Positions 24,697 to 37,915 of a stretch of DNA of 64,000 nucleotides are shown here, in pieces. Position numbers and translations under genes: made by a program. The notes below the pieces were generated by a model, which made no database searches, was not told where the DNA came from, and worked only from the letters and a program-made list of their open reading frames with translations. Every line of letters begins with the position of its first letter. Positions within the stretch are counted from its first letter, which is position 1. Origin of the DNA: Galaxea fascicularis (taxonomy: Eukaryota; Cnidaria; Anthozoa; Scleractinia; Euphylliidae); the NCBI GenBank assembly GCA_948470475.1, contig OX419345.1, forward strand, positions 4,040,033 through 4,104,032. Direction: 5' to 3'.

Positions 24697-25103
24697 CGCA
24701 ACTGCAAGTATTTAAAGGAAAATTAAACAAAATTAAAGACGGTTGGGGATGAAACGTGCACATCAAGCTCGCGAAATTCGATCTCGAATTGGACGACAAA
24801 CACACAAAACAACATCGAACGTGCAACTTTCATCTCCATGAATACAACAAAAACATTAAAAACAACGGCAGAAAGAATTGAACAGGAAAAGGCTCACAGA
24901 TTTTACCTTATTTCAGAGAACTTCAGGTTTCCCACATAACAACAACTCCGCCATGTTGGAAATTTCCCGCGAAAAGCAAGCGGTGACGTTTTGGTCCCCT
25001 CGTTTCAGTCCCACTCGATCAGTGAAATTTGCAAGAAAGTCGCGTGACCTTCTCGTCCAAACTAGTCCAAACTTTAATTACTCCTAATATACTATCCTGC
25101 AAA
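24697..25103. promoter_or_regulatory. Divergent MDC1-like/ENOSF1 promoter region
   Basis: Only 407 bp separate the two start codons, which point away from each other, so this must hold both 5' UTRs and promoters. It is richer in CpG than its surroundings. Visible sites are a palindromic E2F-type TTTCCCGCGAAAA at 24963-24975, a YY1-type CCGCCATGTTGG at 24948-24959, and a CRE half-site TGACGT at 24984-24989. No TATA box is evident. E2F control would fit S-phase expression of a DNA-damage gene. Confidence 0.8.
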
Positions 25104-28100
25104 ATGGTGAAGCTAACGGGTGTGTCTGTTCGAGATATACGATTTCCAACCTCTCTGGAACTGCATGGTTCAGATGCTATGGTAAGAGGGTTCTAAATTT
25201 GAGAGAAATTGTTGCATAAAGCACTTAACTCCATTTGAAGTGGTGAGCTCTGGGTTACGCATATATGTGGTCCGTCTCGGTCGTACACGTGAGCTGCAGT
25301 TTCTGTGTTTGTAATTCAACAAGATTTTTCGGAGACCAAATTTTAATGCTCGCAACACTTTGGAGGGGAAATTCCCACATCGAGAGTTTGCAGTGGCCAT
25401 GCAAGAAATGGGAGGTTACTTAGAATGCATTATCTTTAGTTATTAAATAAGTTGCACTTCCCTGGACAAAGATTGACTATAATTCCCCGTGTCCCACCCA
25501 CATGTGCAGTGCACAACCTCAAACTCTCTTCATTTTCACTATTCTTTGGAACAAGGTTAGTGTGACAGTACATGCATGTACAATAATGTTAATGTGTGGG
25601 TTTGTACTGTGGAGAAATCTTCCAAAAGAAATAACCCAATCAATGGCATTTAGTTATTTGTAATCAATTGCTATTGGTCTTGAAATCAATGTCCAATTGG
25701 TAATCACTGGCTTGAGTCCTCAAATTGACCATCATCTGCTGTCAACCTGATCAAATGGCAATCAGTGGCAATGGATGGCAATCTAAAAAGCACAGATGTT
25801 TTGGTCATTGATTGGTTATCAATTTCAGATATCAATCGATCAATTTTTACCAACTGTCATTGATTTCCATTGATTGTTATTAATTATGGATTTCATTAAT
25901 TACCAGTGATCATGTTGGGTATTATAACAAATGGATCCCATTTTGCTGTGTGCTTGTACTCTATGAAAATGTATGGATGATATCAAAGTTTGATCAAAAG
26001 AAAGAATTGTGCTATGAGCTGCAAGCAAGTAGCGTGACTGATGCTCTCTTCTGTATGTTATTAGTTAACTGTGCACTGACAAATGGAATCTGTTTGTTTC
26101 ATAGAGTTTTTTTATTTACTAGACTCTTTGACTCATCATGCCATTTGTGCATCTACACTTTATGATCTCACAAACTCATCTACATGTAAACCAATCAAAA
26201 TGTGAGGTTTACATCATCCATGCATTGTGTAAAGTTATTTTAATTAACATTTCTGGATTGGTTGTCCAATCCCTTAACCCAATTACTACGGGCTCATATT
26301 AGAGTGGATGCTCATTTCAGTACATGTGCAGCATAAATATAAGAAAACAAGACACAAATGAGCAGAAGAAATCAAACCTAGGAAACAGGCAGGATAATTT
26401 AAAAAACAGGACTCAACCTGTTTATGTTATGGTTGATTATGATTTTGTATACTCATTTACGTTTTCACAGCATAAATCTCCTGACTACTCGGCAGTGTAC
26501 ATCGTCTTCACAACAGATGGAGAAAATGGCATTGAAGGACATGGCCTTACATTTACTCTTGGACGTGGAAATGAACTAGGTACATACATGTATCACAGTA
26601 AAATTGGATCAGTGTCAGTATCTTGGCAATTACACACCCACCCCTCCCCTAACCCAACAATTATAACTTGTTGGATCAATGTCATTATCTGGGCAACTAC
26701 ATGTACGCACCCACCCCTCCCCTAACCCAACATAACAAAATTTTATTAACTTATAAAAATGATAATTTGTTGAGTTAGGGGAACTTGGGTAGGTATGCAT
26801 TTGCCCAGATATGATTGTACTGATATTAATCCATAAGATAAGCACAATGACAAAACAATTTGTGAAGTGGTTTTTGCCACAAGAAGAGGCGAATGGATAA
26901 AGAGATTTAAATTTCCTCTTGCACTTTCTCATGTCTCCCCAGCTGCTTGGGAATTTGTCCTCACCATGTACTGCCAACTAATTGTAGGCTATCGTGCACC
27001 TTGATTATTGGACACAATTTCTGAATCTCTTTTTTCTTCTCTATTTATTTTCTGGTTATAAGTAGTCAGTTTTTTGTCAGTAATTATATTCTTCTGTTTA
27101 CATCTATTTTTGATTTATTTCTTATTTAGTCATGGAAGCTGTGAAAGCATATGGCAAAAGACTGGTTGGGAGAACAACTGAGGAGATTTTCAATAATTTT
27201 GCTGCAGTATGGAAAGAATTAGCTCGTGAAAGCCAGTTTAGATGGGTTTGTAAGCTAAGAGTAGCTAGTTTTTAATTGGCAGTGATTCACTCTAAGAACA
27301 AGTATGCATCTGTACATGTTATGTTGTAGTTCTGATACCCAGGTTAACATCATTCCCAGGGTCTTTTATCTCTCCACCCCAGAGGATGTGAGGTAGGGTG
27401 GGGAGAAGAAAGAGCCTGGGACAGAGGTTGTGCCCAGGTTTAGTACAAAATTTGAAGTAAAATTTCAGTCAATAACTCCACTGAGTTGTGTGATCAGATG
27501 TACGGTAAATATACCAAAAACATTTAGTAAAATGAAGCATATTAACAGAAAAAATAATTAATGATGAATAGTGAAAAAATTTGTTACCTGGTAGCCCTGA
27601 TTACAGCTGGAGTCACAAGAAAACTTTATTATTTTATATTATTATGCACACTTTTCCACTATTACAGCTGTACCTCAGTGCTCAATTGAAAGTGAATATT
27701 CATTTAGCCAAAGAACCTGCCTGGCCTGGGTCTCTGACTCCTTCATTTTATGGTTTTATAGACCATCTGAGAGAAGTCCTAATAAAATACTTCATTTGCT
27801 TTACATTTTTTAGCTTGGTCCAGAGAAGGGTGTCATCCATCTTGCCTTAGCTGCTGTAGTCAATGCATTGTGGGACCTTTGGGCCAAAATGGAAGGCAAG
27901 GTAAAGGGATTGTTGACTTGTTATCGTAGACCTCAGCAGGTCAAATTATCCACTTATTCAACACCATCACCTCTCCTTTGTCCTTCAGACTTACCAGCCA
28001 CAAATATATTGAGCATTATAATCCGTCAAATATTTTCACTCATGAGTGATTGGCCTAAATGCATCATGTGACTGAGTATATTGTAAGATTAAGATAAATT

Positions 28101-31100
28101 CTAATATCCTGTATTTATTTTATGTGATTGAATCATTAATGTCCCTGTTCCTGCAGTGTAACTTAATTGCGGCACACTTACATAAAGCGCATGGCGCGAA
28201 AAGCAACGGAGTGAAAACACAACACAAGATGGCGTTATTGAGGGGTACACTGCCTTGCGGCTGGTTAGTCGATACGACTTCCGGATTGCGTGACGTAACA
28301 CAACCTCACTTATCTCCCCAGCACTACGAGCTGAATGCAAAACAGCACGTGCTGGATCGGACAAGAGTATTGGTTAGCAGGCAATGAGAAAGGCAAAGGA
28401 GCCAACAAGCTTGGGGGAAGTCGCTGCGCAGACTTAACCGCACCACGTAGGAGTGACCCAATTTTATTGAAGCGCAAAACGAATCCAATGCGCCCAACCC
28501 ATCTCCAAAGGGAGGGAGGGAGGGAAATTTTTGCGAAACGCTAGTAAACTACTCAATGCTCTGTACAAGAGAAATGCCAAGTGGACCTTGGACAGTTTGC
28601 TTGAGCTTTTATAGCAAGGACGTGTCTACTACATAGCCAGTTACGAGGACCGTACCATGTAACGGCTAGACCTACACGTGTACTTCGGCAGTTATCAATG
28701 GAGCCTTAATAGATACGGCCAATGCTGTTGTTCGATATAATATGCTAACTAAGAACAAGGCTTTTATCTTAGACTTGGCTTCAACGAAACCATTGATTGC
28801 TGCGACCTTGGACATTGGACTACCTAGTAGCAGCGCGCCATGAATGGCTTACTTATCGCGAGTCACGTTCCATTAACAGTATTTTACTGATCAGACAGTA
28901 AAATCTCATTTAATCTCATGAAGTAACAATAATGATAAAATTTGGTTTTCTAATTTCAGCCTGTTTGGAAACTTCTAGCAGATATGGTAAGTGATTTACC
29001 AGAGGTCCTTTACAATTTTTTATTTACTGCACATACTCAGTGTGTTTGTAATAATGATGAGATCTAAGGTCAGGAGTGATCTCCTTAATGCTGTGGCTTT
29101 GTTCAGTGTATTTTTGATTAAGTTTGATAATTTTTCATAGTGTGAAAGTCTTTGAATTTATAGGAAATTAAGCCAACGTACAGGTACATGTACTTTTTGT
29201 TGTGGCAAAATTAAATTCTTCAACATTTTTATCTTCCTTCAGTCTCCTGAGCAGCTGGTTTCAACGGTGGACTTCAGCTATATGTAAGTATTAATTATTT
29301 ATAATTATTACTTTTTATGCTGAAAAAAATTAAAGGCAAACATATATCTAGTATGAGTATTTGAGATTACTGACTGATAGATGGAATTACTGACAACTTG
29401 ATTGAATGTTTGGTTGACAGACAGACTGACTGACTGATTTGTGTTGTTACTGTGCCACTATACTGATATATATAACTCAATCATTTTCTAATAAATAATT
29501 ATTGTCTTACCATGGTTGGTTTCCTCCCTGCTGAATGTATGTATAAATTATTAATCAACTGATTTTCAGGCACACTGACATACAAAAAGTTATTATCAAT
29601 ACTGACTCCTTTAATGTGTTATTGATTGTCTCTCATTGACTTTCTTACCCTGGCTGTCAAGATTATATCTCTTCAAGGACCAGAATAGAACATTAAATAA
29701 ATTAAATGAATTAATTTATCAATCCACAAGAGAGATTCTTGTCATCGCCACTTAATTAATGAGCTGACTGACCAACTGATGACCGACTGTACACATGGCA
29801 CTGTGCTATATTTATTGACTGTCAACCACGTATTGTTTTCTCTGGAAAGCCTACTTACTAGCATTACTCTCTGTGGTCAACTGTCTTGTGGATTGATGAA
29901 TTAATTAATTTTATTTAATGTTCTATTCTGGTCCTTGAAAAATGCACAATTGTTGAAACTGCTTAGTCACACATTTCATTTTGCTCACAAAGTCCTCAGT
30001 TTAATAGTTTTTGTCTTCAGATCTGATGTTCTGACAAAAGAAGAAGCAATAGGTTTGTCACCACTTTCAGTTGCATACTTTAAACTCACTTCAGCTTTCA
30101 AACATGCTAAATTTGAAGGAGTAGTTGTAGTAATCTATTGTAAGGCATTTCATATTAATATGTAATGTAGGTCAAAATGAAATTAATAAAGAAAAGAAAA
30201 TTAAAAGAGAAATTAAAAGGAAATTAACTGAGAATCAAACTAGGTTGCAATTACCAGCACTTGTGAGTCCTGATCTGGATTTTTCAAACTACAGACTTTT
30301 GTTTTTGTAAAGATTACTAGATGGCGCACTTTTAATTTTAATATTTAGTGAATATGGATTTTAGAATTTTTAGTATTAATAATTATCTCTCAGTAAGTAG
30401 GCACACTGTTCTGCTGTACAGCCAGTTAAATTTTAATTAAGTTTCCTTTCCTGCGTGCCTGATTAACCTCAGAGATAATATAAAATATCTTACTAACCTT
30501 GTTTTCTTAGTCTGTACTGTAAGTTACGGATCATCATTTTTTCCTGTTGAATTATGGCTTGCGCACTTCTCACTTGGGCCATAATCAATGGGAATAAACT
30601 TGGTCCATTACTTACAGCATGGACCTCAAATTCTGTTAGCATAAAATGATATACATTTAAGTTGATGGAAGGGTTAAAAAAACTTCACTCTTGGCTAATG
30701 GTGTAGTTAGGTTAGCTTGGCTTATAAATACTTAGTAGTGAATTCTCAATGCTAATAGCCTTGCATGAGTTTTGCTGTCAAGCTGTTGTTTCCTTTTTAA
30801 CAGCTTGTAGTCATGTACATGCATGTTAGCTTAACTAAAGTGGTGGATACATTAGTGGTGGAACAGAGAATTAACTCTGAAGTGTAAATTAAAGTGCTAA
30901 TAGAATTAACCCATGAAAAACCCACTGGGCGTTAGCCCTAGTAAAGGGTATCGGGGAACCACACGAGGCAAAGAAAAAATTCTTATGACCTCGGTGGGAA
31001 TCGAACCCACAACCTCCGGATTAGATCTACCGTTGCTCTGCCGACTAAGCTACGAGGTCGGACAGAGAAAGTCGGGGACGATTAAGGTGGTGAATCGCGG

Positions 31101-34100
31101 CGAAGAGAAAGTAAGGGTACTATATATGTTGTGCTGCGTAGCACTATAAACTTTTTACACTTCAGAGTTAATTCTCTGTTCCACCACTTGTATGTGTTTA
31201 TAGTGCACAACATACATAAAGTGGTGGATGTTTGTCTATAAAATGATCCATGGATATTGACCATGCATTGAAATATGTCTTTCTTATGGATTTCTACCAT
31301 AAATAGTTAAATAAATGCATAATTATCTAGTTTTAAGTGTTAATTTCATTTTTTTATTTAACTAATCATTTAATGTTTAAAAGACGAGTAGCAGTGTTTT
31401 GTCAGGTTTAAAAATATGAGGTGTAGAGAGTGTTTTTATACCCGTTAAAACCCTGCTGCTCATTTTTTGAACAGTTTCAAAAACTTCTATCATAATGGTA
31501 GATCTATTCTGGAAAAATTAATAATAATTATTAATAATAATTAATTTTTCCTGATAGAATCGGCTGTAAAATTTAGCAGTGTCTACATCAGATTTAGATG
31601 TGTCTATATCAGATATAAAGACACTCATTAAACAGTTATTTATAATAATTTCTTTTGTATTTCGTTATGATTATCCATGATTTTTTTAAGTTATTAAAAG
31701 TTGCATTTGTGTTGCAGCAGTGATATTTACATGATTGTAATTTGATATTTTAAAAGGTATTCTTCAAAGAAATGCAAGTAGCAAGGGACAAAGAGGTATT
31801 TGGTACCAAGTAATTAAAAATATATTATATTTTAATAATTATAAGTATTTTTTTCTGTTTTATAAATTTGAATGATTGTCAGATTTCAGGAATTCATCCA
31901 CCTGAAAAGTTGGAGCCACTATAACTTGTAATAATTAAAATGATTTTAGCTTCATTGAAAGTTGTTGGTTCTAATCCTTTGATGAAGAGGGACTATCTCA
32001 TGTATCACTTTATTTTGTTATTGTTTTAATGAAAGAGCAAGAGATCATAGCCAAAGGATATCCTGCTTACACCACATCTGCTGGGTGGATTGGATACAGT
32101 GACTCACAAGTGCGTGAACTGTGTCAAAACTATCTTAAAGCTGGATGGACAAGGTTGGGACTTATACAGTCACTAAGTAGTGGAGGGGGACAGGGATGGA
32201 GGGCTACAGAGGTCGGGAGTGGTGGCGGTGGTGGGGAGCTGGTTGGGATTTATAGAGTCACTAATTAAATTAATTTAGGGCCAGGGCCTGGTTGTTCGAA
32301 AACCGATTAACCTAATCCAGGATTAGCATAAACTTTGGGTACAGTTTTTAACTTTTGGATGAAAGTTGTTTTGGCTACTTTTTGTTTTTCAGGATTGACT
32401 TCACCTAATCTAAAATTTTGCAGAATATCAGCAATGAACTACATTTGCGGAAAGAGAATTAAGCTCCCTGATTAATTTTAATATTGGATTAGCGTTAATT
32501 GGCTTTCAAACAACCGGGCCCAGGGTGACAAAATGGTCTTTCACAAAAAATTATAGTTTTGTCTCACAAATATCTGGCCAAATTTGCAGCTTCTGTCAGC
32601 AATTTGGAATATTTTTTGTCTTAGTTCACGAACCATAGTCTTTGCAGATCATTAGTTACAAAACCAAAATTATTATGCAAGTTAATCCATATAAAATGTC
32701 ACACAGTCCAATCCTGCTGAGTGCACTGAAGGCCATTGAAGTGATCGTGATGCTGAAGTCAAATCAAGCCACCAGAAACCATTTATGGTAGAAGTTAACA
32801 AATTATTTTCCTCAATATCTACAGTGTATTCACAATTCATGATCCAGGAGTTAAGCAGTTCTCTTTGTATGGAGTGCACTTCTATATCACCTTTCACTGA
32901 ACATGCAGTTTTTCAGCAAATCACAATTCACAGACAGCAAAAATGGCAGATGACGGGCTCACGAAAATAAGGTTGCCCCTCCTCTTACAGCTGTAGTTCT
33001 AGATTACAGAAGCACATTGTCACCATCTACAAACTAATGAGAAGGCAGTCAGAACTTGTTGTTAAACCAACCATGCCAGACACTGTATATTGTGACACAC
33101 AGGGTTTTTCCTCTCTCACATTTTGCAGATTTAAAATGAAAGTTGGTTCAGATTTGAGTGATGACATAAGGAGAGCAAGGATATTCAGAGAGGAAATTGG
33201 ATGGGATAACTTTCTGGTAAGTGTGGATGTCTTGCTTTAATTTTAAAATTCCATTACAAAGCTGTATTTACTTATAAAATAACTGACTTGCATGTCCACT
33301 GCAAGTTAACTAGCATTTTGAAGCAAAAAAGAAGGGGAAGGTAGTTAAACACCACTGTATTTTATTAGTTGTTGTTTTCTTATTTATAATATTGTAATGT
33401 TATGGTTTTTATTCTTCTGGAACACACTAAACCTAGCTAGCATTTGCTTATAATGCCTTTTTATCGTAGGCAGTGGATGCAAACCAGCGCTGGGATGTTG
33501 ATGAAGCAATTAGTTACATGAAGGAGTTGGCTACATTTAAACCAATATGGATTGAGGAACCAACTTCACCTGATGATGTTTTAGGTATAAGTAAGAATAA
33601 AATTTTACTTCAGATAAAAATTTGCCAGGTAATGGCAAATTATTTTCACCTTGTTTGAATTACATTTACTGGTAATTTGCATTCAATGAGATGGTTTTCA
33701 TAAAAAATAATATTTTATTAATAACTAAAGATTAAATGAAAAACCAGCTTCAAAAATGGATTTGCCATTACATGACAATAATAAATTACTGCTATTAACA
33801 ATTCAGCGACAAGGTAAATTTTCTAGGAGATCTTATTCAAACTCAAGGAACTATTGATAATTACTACACAGCATTTTAGCTATAGATTGAAGTTTAACAG
33901 ATTTTAATCTTTATGAAGAAGAACTTTCATTGCCATAATGTCATTGAAAATATGGCTTAAATGAGTTATTATTACTACTGGTCACTTATATATTGTTGGC
34001 TGAGACATGTTCATGTGAGAAGTTATTTTTGAATATATAGATATATATCTGACAATCCTATTAATTCTCAGGGCTCCTATTGAAAGATGTACATTCAGTG

Positions 34101-36418
34101 CTGTCATGTGCAACCTACAGGTGTATAATTGTGACCAGTGAGATTAGTGACTGGAAATTTAACTGAAAGTAGCCAATTGTACATCCACTTTGTTCAAACT
34201 GACTATGTACAACAATAGAGGATTTTCTTTTGTTTACAACTAGATACTATCCTAGGCTTGTAACGTAAGCTGTGGCAAAGCTTGATAATGACTGAGCTTT
34301 GTTTTTAGAGTTCTTATGTTAAGTTTAGTAGGAGTGTTACCCACCTTGTTTGACAGGACATGCTGCTATTTCCAAAGCCCTGGAACCATATGGCATTGGT
34401 GTTGCAACTGGCGAACACTGCCAGAACAGAGTTATCTTCAAACAATTTTTACAAGCCAAAGGACTCCAGTTCTGTCAGATTGACAGCTGTCGCCTGGGTG
34501 GCCTTAATGAAGTCCTGGCCGTTCTCTTAATGGCTGCTAAGTTTGGAGGTACACTGTAACTGTAGATGCTGTTAATTAGCAGCCCTCGTGACCATTTAAT
34601 CTGGAGTAAGTGAACTAATTTTCACTTGCAGATCTACAATACATCAAAGCCTATACATCTACAACCATACCTTAACCAAATAATAATTTTCTACCTGTCA
34701 GAAATGTTTACTCTGCACTGTACCCAGGGTGTTCACTGGTCCATGATGGAGCTATGTTTTATGGCTTAATGCAAGAAATAAAAATACCAAGGAGACCACA
34801 GGCCACCACACCAGACAAAAATTATGGGTTTATATTACCGGTAGTTTTAATTTGCTTGTCACGTAAGTAAAAAATAAACCAACCATTCAATAAATCACGT
34901 CAAGAAAATGAGATATTGTAGAAGAGTTTTAAGTATTAAACATTGTGTCAAAGTCTCAGGGCTGTGCAATACCCAGCACACAAGTTCTTTGGCAAAATGA
35001 ACGGCCCAAAATTATTGACTGAGTTTAGTATGAAGATACCATTATAAAGTCACATACCCATCTATAATCTATAATCTATAATTTATAGATTTTTATTTTT
35101 GTTTAATTTTTTTTTAGTCCCTGTCTGTCCACATGGTGGTGGTGTTGGTCTATGTGAATACATTCAACATATTTCAGTCTTTGACTATATCTGTGTCTCA
35201 GCATCATTGAAAAACAGGTGAGAATTAATACCACGCAAATAATTATTAATGTGGTTAGGAAAGCTGAAAGCCACACACAGGGCACTATGGCCATGTGGTA
35301 GCAGGCATAATAATTTATTGCCCATTAAATCTACCAAAAAAATTTGAGCCTGAGCATCAGTATGGCATAGCTAATACCCAGGCTCACGAACCTGCCTTAG
35401 TACTACTACATGTAAAGCCCTTCCAGCTTCAACTGGTGTGTCAGAATGCAGCTGCAAAATTAATGTGTACAAGCGACGTGTTTGACTTTACATACCACAG
35501 AACATTTATCACAATAATTATTATTAGTATCAGGAGAGTTAACCTTTCAGTCTTGAATTCAGAGTTAAATGAGTTGATTTTTTTCTTTCAACAGAGTAAC
35601 AGAGTTTTCTGATCATCTTCATGAACATTTTATTTGTCCTTGTGTAGTAGAGAATGGGGCTTATAAAGTTCCCATGGTAAGGGCTTTTTTCCATTGACTT
35701 TATAACACCAAAAACTCAGAGGAAAACATGTCCTAGGTTACACATCTATTTATTATAATTATCCCTCAGTTTGTCTGATAAAAAAGGTGAGCATTTTACC
35801 CATTCTGTAACCCAGAATTAGCCCCAGTGACATTTAACCACAGCCCATTTTTTTTACCACAAAAGGGTACCATCGTGATGACAGTTGGTTACTAGACCCA
35901 TCTTCCTCTGTCGTGGAAGTACCTGTACCGGTAACCAGGTTCAAAATAGACAAATCTCAATTTCCTAGAGTTCAAAAATAGTCTGGATAAAGTTCTAAAT
36001 TAAAGTTCTCTTACGGAAAAGTGTTAGCTAATTAGACATGGACCTTAGAAAGGAGAGCACACATGTTTTGGTTGTTGTTATAAATGTAGTTAGAGCATTG
36101 CTAGATCCATTGCCAAGGATTTCTGGGGTAAATCCCCAGCTCCTAGCCCTAAATGACAGACTGCTGTTCCTTGTCTTTGGTGTACAATTGATGAAGATTT
36201 CTGAAGATGTCATCATTCACTATGCTCCTAATTACATTTACTTTATATAATACTAATTACCGGTATTTTAATTCAATTTGTATAAGTGCTCTCTTCTTGT
36301 TTCTTGTCAGAGCCCTGGGTATAGTGCAGAGATGAAGAAGGAATCTTTAGATGCATATGAATTTCCTGTTGGTTCAGCATGGAGAAAGCTTATTAATGAA
36401 GGACTCTTCAAGATTTAA
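25104..36418 (+). CDS. ENOSF1: ENOSF1, mitochondrial enolase superfamily member 1 (L-fuconate dehydratase family)
   Basis: Fifteen exons: 25104-25181, 26471-26579, 27130-27245, 27814-27900, 28960-28986, 29243-29283, 30021-30052, 31757-31795, 32036-32153, 33129-33216, 33470-33584, 34357-34548, 35118-35217, 35595-35676, 36311-36418. They total 1332 nt, 443 aa, all in phase and GT-AG. The family dehydrates L-fuconate to 2-keto-3-deoxy-L-fuconate. Mandelate-racemase-type catalytic motifs are present: K-x-K in FKMKVG (about 218-220), metal ligands in DANQRW (Asp248), IEEPTSP (Glu274) and TGEH (Glu303), then IDSCRLGG (Asp326) and CPHGGG (His353). The N terminus [11 protein letters not shown] resembles human ENOSF1. 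The length equals the human protein as I remember it. CPHAGG of the human enzyme reads CPHGGG here. Confidence 0.97.
26635..26810. repeat. Direct and inverted repeat in ENOSF1 intron 2
   Basis: CACCCACCCCTCCCCTAACC occurs at about 26635 and again at about 26708, 73 bp later. A diverged inverted copy (GAGTTAGGGGAACTTGGG, ending TTTGCCCAGATAT) follows near 26775-26812. Confidence 0.65.
28191..28351. promoter_or_regulatory. Promoter-like CpG-rich block inside ENOSF1 intron 4
   Basis: Within 160 bp there are an E2F-like GGCGCGAAAA (28193-28202), a YY1-like AAGATGGCG (28226-28234), an ETS ACTTCCGG (28277-28284), a CRE TGACGTAA (28291-28298) and a palindromic E-box CAGCACGTGCTG around 28346-28351. 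CpG density is well above the flanking intron. Short reading frames on both strands lack recognisable domains. It could be an alternative or nested promoter, or an inserted element carrying one. Confidence 0.45.
29672..29939. mobile_element. 268-bp foldback element, arms about 55-59 bp
   Basis: 29672-29730 is almost the exact reverse complement of 29885-29939 (ends TTCAAGGACCAGAATAGAAC). The interior is non-coding. It lies in ENOSF1 intron 6. Confidence 0.85.
30437..30635. repeat. Dispersed repeat, copy 2 (inverse of 7780-7995)
   Basis: Inverse-orientation relative of 7780-7995, sharing GTGCCTGATTAACC, GGGCCATAA and TGGACCTCAAATTC-type segments. It lies in ENOSF1 intron 7. Confidence 0.6.
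30854..31188. mobile_element. Element with perfect 35-bp terminal inverted repeats enclosing a tRNA-like sequence
   Basis: 30854-30888 is the exact reverse complement of 31154-31188 (outer ends AGTGGTGGAACAG). The 335-bp element has no protein-coding content. Its interior holds the tRNA-derived sequence at 30987-31059 on the minus strand. I could not identify a target-site duplication. It lies in ENOSF1 intron 7. Confidence 0.85.
30987..31059 (-). tRNA. tRNA-like sequence, probably a tRNA pseudogene or SINE head
   Basis: 73 nt. The acceptor stem GACCTCG/CGAGGTC pairs fully, the T arm GTGGG/CCCAC pairs, and the D stem pairs with one G-T. The internal RNA polymerase III boxes are intact: A box TAGCTTAGTCGG (31041-31052) and B box GGTTCGATTCC-type (30997-31007). 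A T6 terminator follows within about 15 nt. The anticodon arm is defective: only three base pairs, an eight-base loop and no T at position 33, so TCT (Arg) can only be a guess. Confidence 0.7.
32284..32521. mobile_element. 238-bp MITE (GGGCCTGGTTGTTCG termini)
   Basis: The ends are imperfect inverted repeats of about 35 bp (GGGCC[T/C]GGTTGTT...GATTAAC...TAATCC). Non-coding; in ENOSF1 intron 9. Confidence 0.8.
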
Positions 36419-36576
36419 ATAATTGAGATCACTTGTTGGAAAAGTTAATTATTTTGCAAACTTTGCAGGTCTAGTGGTTGAATGAAAACTTTGGTACTAT
36501 AAAGTTAAACCAAATGCATCGATGGTATTTTCTTCTTTAACCTTAATGTTATAATTTTATTATGAACTCATAACAT

Positions 36577-36582
36577 AATAAA
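36577..36582 (+). terminator. Candidate ENOSF1 polyadenylation signal
   Basis: AATAAA about 160 nt after the ENOSF1 stop. A second AATAAA is at 36853-36858. Confidence 0.5.
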
Positions 36583-37646
36583 TAATGTTAGTAACAGCTT
36601 TTTACTATTAATATTTATTAAAAATCCCTTTTTGCCTTTGCTAAGCTAGGTTTTAATGCAACATCAGTATTTTTGTTTGGAATTTAAACTAAAGAACAAA
36701 ATGAAAGAACAAAAATTCAAAATAACCAAATTCTTGAAATATATCTAGTTGTAATTAGTTATTAAATACATTGATCAGGTGTAGTGAAATGTTTGAATTA
36801 TTGCATGTTAAAGTATAGAACATGACCATGAAATATGTTGTTTGGTGTGTCCAATAAACAGGCATTAAATAATCCAATAGAAGGTATTTTCAAAGAAATG
36901 TTTATGACCAAGGAAGATCTTAAAATTTTGGAAGGGCTTGTATTTGCATGTAACAACTGAATTAATTGAAGTCATGTGTTTTAGAATTCTACTGTGGGGC
37001 CTTTACAAATTCGGTATTTTTTTATTAACAAATTCATGATTAACCCGAAGTTATAGTGAAAAAAAAAATCCATGAAAATTAAGTTTTAACCCTGCAGAAA
37101 TTGTATCATTAAATTCTCCTGCTTGGTTTTTGTAGATCTCCTGCAATGCCTTTCCTAATAATTTTGTGGTATAAGGAACTGTTTATTGGGGCTGGCTCCA
37201 TCACTCTTCTCAACTTGAGAGGTGTGGCCATCTTATGTTGCTGTCTGTTACCTCACTCCTAGAAAGAATCAGGTGTAATATTACAAAGAAGTGTTTTTTC
37301 CAATGGCCTTTATGACAAAGAGAATTATAATAATGGTTCTTTTGACCATTGAGCGATCAATGCTTAATTTTTCCTCATAGGAACACTGCTTAATCAAACC
37401 TAAATGTTGAAAGAAAAAAGAAAATTAATGATCAACCAGTAACAAAGGTTGTGATTGTTTAACAAATTCTCCTCATCATTACCATAGAAAATGTATGGAC
37501 AGCAGTGTGGAGAATATACATGCTGATATTAGGGTTTAAAGGGTTAAGGAGATTTTACTTGCTGATCACTAGAAATTGGTGGTTGGTGGTGTATTAGCAT
37601 TTCTTTGCTGATAATTTTCACTATAAGCTTTCCCTAGCATTTGAAC

Positions 37647-37915
37647 CAGGGTTCGCACGTGCCTTGAAAGTCCTTGAATTTCAAAATAAAAATCCTTGAA
37701 AATTGCGGTCGGTGCTTGAAAGTCCTTGAAATTAGTTGCCATTTTTATCCAACAAAGCCTCGCAAGTATCTGAGACGAAAATCGGCGCGCTCTCTACTTT
37801 GAGCATCTGATGGGGCATTGCATTGGCTTGATTTTGTCCCTCTTGGAGTCCTTGAAAAGTGGGAAAATGTGTTCTTGAAAGGCCTTGAAAAGTCCTTAAA
37901 ATTTGGGTCGAAAAA
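37647..37915. repeat. Diverged repeat with iterated 'CCTTGAAAGTCCTTGAA'
   Basis: The motif (A)GTCCTTGAAA recurs at least five times, on both sides of a non-repetitive centre, after GGGTTCGCACGTG. It is non-coding and looks like a dispersed element. The rest of 36419-38392 is AT-rich and shows no gene; parts resemble 49.5-50.6 kb. Confidence 0.6.

Noticed and set aside
25600..25930. Many ATTGAT/CAATCA motifs in ENOSF1 intron 1 resembling a degenerate minisatellite
   Set aside because: No consistent period or unit could be found by eye.
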